From Rickettsiella sp. (GTDB taxonomy: Bacteria > Pseudomonadota > Gammaproteobacteria > Diplorickettsiales > Diplorickettsiaceae), in assembly GCA_031119195.1 (NCBI GenBank), contig JAVHYG010000057.1, positions 1 to 8,649 on the forward strand: DNA of 8,649 nucleotides. The letters run 5' to 3'. Shown one piece after another: positions 5,314 to 8,649 of the stretch. Made by a program: the position numbers and the translations under genes. The notes under the pieces are model-generated. The model saw only the letters and a list, made by a program, of their open reading frames with translations, did no database searches and had not been told where the DNA came from. Position 1 is the stretch's first letter. Each line of letters begins with the position of its first letter.

Positions 5314-6887
5314 ACTTCACACAGTTATATGCACGGTATGAAGAAAGCAAACACTATAAGGATCGTTGGTTAACATTGTATAAAGATCTCTACACTTATG
5401 TTATTCCGGATCGCGATGCGTTTAATATCAAGTTTAATAATCGGGATGATGGTAAGCCCACTGGCTTAATGATGTGGGACAATACAGCGCTTTTAAGTGC
5501 TTATCAGCGTGCGAATGATCTGCATGGTTTATTACTGCCACAAGATCGTGTGTGGGGCAAATTAAGCTTGGATCCGCATCTAATTAATCCCAATCAGATT
5601 AGTGAACAACAACCCTTATTGGATGAAGTGAATGACCGGCTTTTCTTTTATTTAAATCAATCTAATCTAGCTCGAATGGTTGCATCGAGTAATTTAGATT
5701 TAGTCGGTGGTACAGCCGCTTTATGGGTAGAATCCATTGATGACGTCACACCTTTATATTTTCGATCGATTCCTGCGATTGCGTTAACGATTGAGTACAG
5801 CACCGATGATGTTTTAAATACCTGCTGGTATCAATGTCGCATGAGTGGCAGAAAATTAGTTGAAGATTTTCCAAACTATAAAAACAAAAGAAGATTACTT
5901 GAGCAACCCAATGATTTATTTGTTGTTATCTATGGACAAATTAAATTAAAAGAAAATAAATTTTATCTTTATGCGATTTTAGAGGAAGATCTTTTATTGC
6001 CACTATGGGAAACAGAACGAGATTATAACCAGATAGTTATTTACCGTGATCGCGTTAGACCCGGCGAATGTGAAGGTCGAGGAATTGGCATTGATCTTTT
6101 ACCGACAATTCGTGATCTGAATCGTGTGATCGAATACAGTCGTAAAAACCTGGCTTATAAAGCCAACCCTCCTTTGTTTTATGACGCGGATAAATACTTT
6201 AATCCGCACATGGTGAGGCAATGGTCCGGTGCTTTGATTGCCAGAAATCCACAAGGAAGAAATCCTTTAGAAGCGTTACAACTACCTGAATATCCTGAAG
6301 TTTTAGAACACATTAAAGATTTAAGACAAATTATCCGCGATGGTTTTCAGGTTGATCCGATTGGTGAAGTCAATACACCCGTTAAGTCGGCTACAGAAGT
6401 TTCTATACGAGAAAATCGTGCACAGCGAACCAGTGCGACAGATATTTCGCGCTTAATTAACGAATTGCCCAAACAAATTTTTACTATTAGTGCGCAGATT
6501 TTAGCGAAACGGCGCTTACTCTCGCAAGATCGTAGTATTAGCAAACTGAGTACGCATTTACTACGTTTTGATTTCCAAAGCCCACTGTATGATCTACAAA
6601 AACAAGATGATCTCAGTCATTTTACGATGCTAGCGCAAATACTTCAGCAGTTTGGTGGCGAAGGTGCAGTATTAACGGCAACGAAAATGGAAGAAGTGTT
6701 ACCGTTCTTAACGGATAAATTGAATCTTCCCAGTAAACTCATGAAGTCCAAAGAAGAGTTTGCAAGCTTCCTTCAGCACATGGCGCAACAAATTCAACAA
6801 TCACAAATGCCGACACCACAATTACCAACACCAGCTACCAGCGCAAGCCCGATTGCTATTCCTTCTCCTTCACAGGTGCAGTTTTAA
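5310..6887 (+). CDS. Podovirus head-to-tail connector (portal) protein
   Basis: The product is 525 aa, a normal length for the podovirus head-tail connector family (T7 gp8-like). The portal forms the dodecameric ring at one capsid vertex, through which DNA is packaged and ejected and to which the tail attaches. Family features are visible in order: RYEESKHYKDRW and the YVIPDR helix (10-35), the WDNTALLSAYQRANDLHGLL region (56-75) followed by P-x-D-R-V-W-G-K-L, the G-R-G-I-G segment with LPTIRDLNRVIEYSRKNL, then PLFYDAD. A helical stem/crown-like portion follows, and a Pro/Ser/Thr-rich tail after about residue 495. The frame is intact. It begins in an ATGA overlap and its TAA shares a base with the next ATG. 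Confidence 0.9.
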   Translation: MNFTQLYARYEESKHYKDRWLTLYKDLYTYVIPDRDAFNIKFNNRDDGKPTGLMMWDNTALLSAYQRANDLHGLLLPQDRVWGKLSLDPHLINPNQISEQQPLLDEVNDRLFFYLNQSNLARMVASSNLDLVGGTAALWVESIDDVTPLYFRSIPAIALTIEYSTDDVLNTCWYQCRMSGRKLVEDFPNYKNKRRLLEQPNDLFVVIYGQIKLKENKFYLYAILEEDLLLPLWETERDYNQIVIYRDRVRPGECEGRGIGIDLLPTIRDLNRVIEYSRKNLAYKANPPLFYDADKYFNPHMVRQWSGALIARNPQGRNPLEALQLPEYPEVLEHIKDLRQIIRDGFQVDPIGEVNTPVKSATEVSIRENRAQRTSATDISRLINELPKQIFTISAQILAKRRLLSQDRSISKLSTHLLRFDFQSPLYDLQKQDDLSHFTMLAQILQQFGGEGAVLTATKMEEVLPFLTDKLNLPSKLMKSKEEFASFLQHMAQQIQQSQMPTPQLPTPATSASPIAIPSPSQVQF

Positions 6888-7138
6888 TGCTAAATAAACT
6901 GAATCAATTATTAGAAGATCAAATCATCGATAAATTTTTGTATGACACGTATGTATTATTTGAGCTTGATTCAAAGGGCAAAGCTTATTTAAACGACATG
7001 ATTGCTAACAGTTTTATGGAACAAGCACGTGCCTTTACTGGCGCTGCTTTTGCTTGGCAAGATGGTCGTCGCTCCGTTTGGCGAATGATTCAAACACATA
7101 TCGACCAAGCGCACGATCTCCTGAGAGACAATTTTTAG
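6887..7138 (+). CDS. Bbp19-like small head protein
   Basis: The product is 83 aa. It resembles the short Bbp19-type proteins of Bordetella phage BPP-1 and relatives: an N-terminal helix leading to LFELDSKGKAYLNDMI (24-39), an aromatic helix, then the conserved DGRRSVWRMI (59-68) and a C-terminal helix. Proteins of this kind lie between portal and scaffold genes, as here. The exact role in head assembly is not known to me. The ATG at 6887 overlaps the portal stop (TAATG), with a modest AGGTG upstream. The family match rests on a remembered pattern. Confidence 0.6.
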   Translation: MLNKLNQLLEDQIIDKFLYDTYVLFELDSKGKAYLNDMIANSFMEQARAFTGAAFAWQDGRRSVWRMIQTHIDQAHDLLRDNF

Positions 7139-7153
7139 CGAGGTATTTGAACC

Positions 7154-7840
7154 ATGACAGAAATAAAAAATACACAGGATGGACAAGAAATAGATGTTAC
7201 TATTTCAGAGTCCAATGAAGCGCCTATAATAGAACCTAAACTCTATGCAGGTAAATATAAATCTGTCGAAGAATTAGAAAAAGCTTATAAAAACAGCGCT
7301 AAGGTATTTAATGAAAATAAGGCTTTGCAGGATAAGCTAAAAAGCTTAGAGGCACCGGAAAGCTATAACTTGCCTGAGTCAATTTCATTACCAACACAAG
7401 AAATACAAGGACTACAAAACATAGCCAAAACAGCGGGATTAAATCAAGAGCAATTTAACAAAACGCTCTCGGCTATGACGGAACAGCAACAGTACTATCA
7501 AAGCCAGTTAGAGGAAAGAAAAAAGACTCTTGGCTACAAACTCGCGATTGTTGAAGATTACGTGACTAAAACCTATCCCTCTTCTTTACAGACCACGATT
7601 TTAAATACACTTATTGGAGATGAAAACGCCATGTCAGATGCCTTAAAACACCGTGATCAATTATTAAATAGCCAAGTACCTGGCTTAAGTAACCAACGAG
7701 CTAATTTACCCGATCCTTATGAAGGAAAAAATGAGTTACTTAAAGTGGCTAAAGAATATGAACGCGACCCTTCTGATAAAAACAGAAAACGCTATATTAA
7801 TCTTGCTAGCGAAGTGGCTGAAGCACGATTTAAAAAGTAA
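7154..7840 (+). CDS. Phage capsid scaffold protein
   Basis: The product is 228 aa. After an acidic disordered start it has LYAGKYKSVEELEKAYKNSAKVF (30-52), the recurrent opening of podovirus and other phage scaffold proteins (K-F-K-S-x-E-E-L-x-K-A-Y), then a coiled-coil stretch, an APESYNLPE turn (67-75), a long helical middle rich in Gln and Glu, and a basic helix at the C-terminus (NRKRYINLASEVAEARFKK). Scaffold proteins guide assembly of the major capsid protein into procapsids, with the basic C-terminal helix contacting the shell. The expected major capsid gene does not follow. GAGGT at 7140-7144 is the likely SD. The frame is intact. Confidence 0.8.
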   Translation: MTEIKNTQDGQEIDVTISESNEAPIIEPKLYAGKYKSVEELEKAYKNSAKVFNENKALQDKLKSLEAPESYNLPESISLPTQEIQGLQNIAKTAGLNQEQFNKTLSAMTEQQQYYQSQLEERKKTLGYKLAIVEDYVTKTYPSSLQTTILNTLIGDENAMSDALKHRDQLLNSQVPGLSNQRANLPDPYEGKNELLKVAKEYERDPSDKNRKRYINLASEVAEARFKK

Positions 7841-7849
7841 ATAGGTCAT

Positions 7850-8107
7850 TTAATTTTTTAAAGATAATGCAAGTGGTTTTTCTGAATTTATAATTTGGTG
7901 TGTTTTTTCATTTCCATGGTTAAACATTCTTAGGTTATAAAAGCTTCGAGTAGGTCTCTGTTGTATGTCATCACTTACTTTAATAGCTAACCAATCAAGT
8001 TCTCTTAATTCGCCATTTGAGGAAAATGTAGTACCAGGCGTTTTTAGAAGTTGATCCATTTTTCTTAAATCCTTAAAAGTTAAAGGCGCATCGTTATCAT
8101 TTCTCAT
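7850..8107 (-). CDS. Hypothetical 85-aa protein
   Basis: This ORF on the minus strand lies immediately beyond the scaffold gene, ending 9 bases from its stop, in convergent orientation. The predicted protein is hydrophilic, with no signal peptide or membrane segment (start MRNDNDAPLTFKDLRKMDQL, then PGTTFSSNGELRELDWLAIKV). No family is recognised. The ATG is the first possible start, since an in-frame TAA lies just upstream, and I see no SD. ATTAC-A-GTAAT, a small palindrome at 8116-8126, lies a few bases upstream and could be an operator. The amino-acid balance looks coding, but the missing ribosome site leaves it uncertain. It could be a host orphan gene or a remnant. Confidence 0.4.
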   Translation of the reverse strand: MRNDNDAPLTFKDLRKMDQLLKTPGTTFSSNGELRELDWLAIKVSDDIQQRPTRSFYNLRMFNHGNEKTHQIINSEKPLALSLKN

Positions 8108-8198
8108 AGTATTTAATTACAGTAATGATTAATTTATATAATTTTATCGATTAGAAATTAAAATAATATTAAATAAGTATATTAAGCCGAGAGGTTTT

Positions 8199-8227
8199 TT
8201 CATAATATTTAGAAACTTTGTTATGAT
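8199..8227 (+). promoter_or_regulatory. Putative sigma70-type promoter for the 92-aa ORF
   Basis: TTCATA at 8199-8204 (4 of 6 against TTGACA) and TATGAT at 8222-8227 (5 of 6 against TATAAT) are separated by exactly 17 bases in AT-rich DNA. The predicted transcript would start near 8234, about 20 bases before the ATG at 8256. Confidence 0.5.
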
Positions 8228-8255
8228 ACAGACCCATTAATAACAAGAATCCATT

Positions 8256-8534
8256 ATGAAAATTGAAGAAAAAGAACCAAGTTACTTTAAACTTAATCAA
8301 GAGGATTCAAGCAGCATAGTTACAAAGGAACCTAATAGAACAGCCTCAATGGATAAGATAGAAGTACTTTCAAGCGAAATAGTGAATTTGCCTCTTGTTG
8401 AAAACAGATATACAAATTGTTTTTCTAGATTTAATAATTGGATGTGCTTTTGGAGTAGACCAGTAGAGGATAATTTTGTTCATCCTTCAGCCGTTTATCA
8501 ATCTACCACTACGGCTATAAAACAGACTAGATAA
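8256..8534 (+). CDS. Hypothetical 92-aa protein
   Basis: This is a free-standing gene with its own good promoter (8199-8227) and only a weak AAGAA-like SD. The protein is polar and charged in its first half (KIEEKEPSYFKLNQEDSSS) and has an aromatic cluster, CFSRFNNWMCFWSRP, at about 55-69. The tail is Ser/Thr-rich (YQSTTTAIKQTR). There is no signal peptide or clear membrane helix, and I recognise no family. Its position between a truncated phage head module and an opposite-strand gene suggests a host accessory or moron-type gene. Small orphan proteins of intracellular bacteria are sometimes secreted effectors, but nothing here shows secretion. Confidence 0.5.
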   Translation: MKIEEKEPSYFKLNQEDSSSIVTKEPNRTASMDKIEVLSSEIVNLPLVENRYTNCFSRFNNWMCFWSRPVEDNFVHPSAVYQSTTTAIKQTR

Positions 8535-8580
8535 AGTACTTTGAAGTTTCGTAACTAAAAATTATAATAAAACTATCTAT

Positions 8581-8649
8581 TTAAAAAGCCCATTCGGTAC
8601 CCTTTTTTAAATGGATCGCGGCATTATCAGCCCTTTCTTTGGGTAACCT
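8581..8649 (-). CDS. C-terminal end of a - strand gene (partial)
   Basis: The last 22 codons and TAA stop (plus-strand TTA at 8581-8583) of a gene that continues beyond the window. The peptide, in three parts, is RLPKERADN, AAIHLKKG and TEWAF. Its composition (Ala, Asp, Glu, Gly, His with few Asn/Phe runs) and higher GC content look like a conserved protein-coding end, and the other - strand frames are closed by stops here. I cannot name the family. It converges with the 92-aa gene across 46 bases in which I see no clear terminator. Confidence 0.5.
   Translation of the reverse strand, partial: RLPKERADNAAIHLKKGTEWAF

Noticed and set aside
8184..8200. AAGCC-GAGA-GGTTTTTT as a terminator
   Set aside because: The stem is only about 5 bp with a G-T pair, and it lies some 340 bases beyond the nearest plus-strand gene end, so the support is too weak.
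1..8649. CRISPR array, tRNA or rRNA gene, insertion sequence, integrase or att site
   Set aside because: I saw no spaced repeats of CRISPR type, no tRNA-like cloverleaf, no transposase or recombinase motifs and no matching direct repeats at module edges.

Overview
The window is an AT-rich stretch of bacterial DNA, most of it (about 1-7840) a prophage or prophage remnant of podovirus type. The host is probably a gammaproteobacterium, perhaps an AT-rich intracellular lineage near Legionellales. That guess rests on the SSB sequence (MARGVNKVILMGHLG... start, DIPF tip), the base composition and the signs of gene decay. It is an inference, not a taxonomic assignment.

Region 1 (1-2871, + strand) is an early/replication operon with overlapping genes and good ribosome binding sites. 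It holds the tail of a possible ParB-like HTH protein, two related winged-helix-type replication proteins in tandem (the second with a DnaT/O-like C-terminal domain), a DUF6475-type protein in the position of a helicase-loader partner, and four small genes. Two of the small genes encode zinc-ribbon proteins, one of them strikingly like the N-terminal ribbon of NrdR. Inside the second replication gene lie five tandem 12-bp repeats in phase with the codons, a candidate iteron origin of the lambda-O type.

Region 2 (2896-3818) has an unrecognised single-pass membrane protein gene, convergent with a single-stranded DNA-binding protein gene (ssb, - strand). The ssb frame is intact from start to DIPF tip except for one TAA at codon 61.

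Region 3 (3973-7840, + strand) is the packaging/head module: a 57-aa leader gene, a terminase-small-subunit-like HTH protein, a small basic phage protein, an unrecognised gene broken by an in-frame TAA, a small coiled-coil protein, the podovirus head-tail connector (portal), a Bbp19-like protein and the scaffold protein. Start/stop overlaps (TAATG, ATGA or a few bases) link most of these genes. No large terminase lies between the small terminase and the portal, and no capsid gene follows the scaffold.

Region 4 (7841-8649) has no recognisable phage gene: two small orphan ORFs, one with a good sigma70-like promoter, and the last 22 codons of a - strand gene that leaves the window. The head module therefore appears to stop abruptly at about 7840.

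The main points of interest are two independent ochre codons in frames that otherwise look fully conserved, the tandem 12-bp repeats, the duplicated replication domain, and the missing terL and capsid genes.
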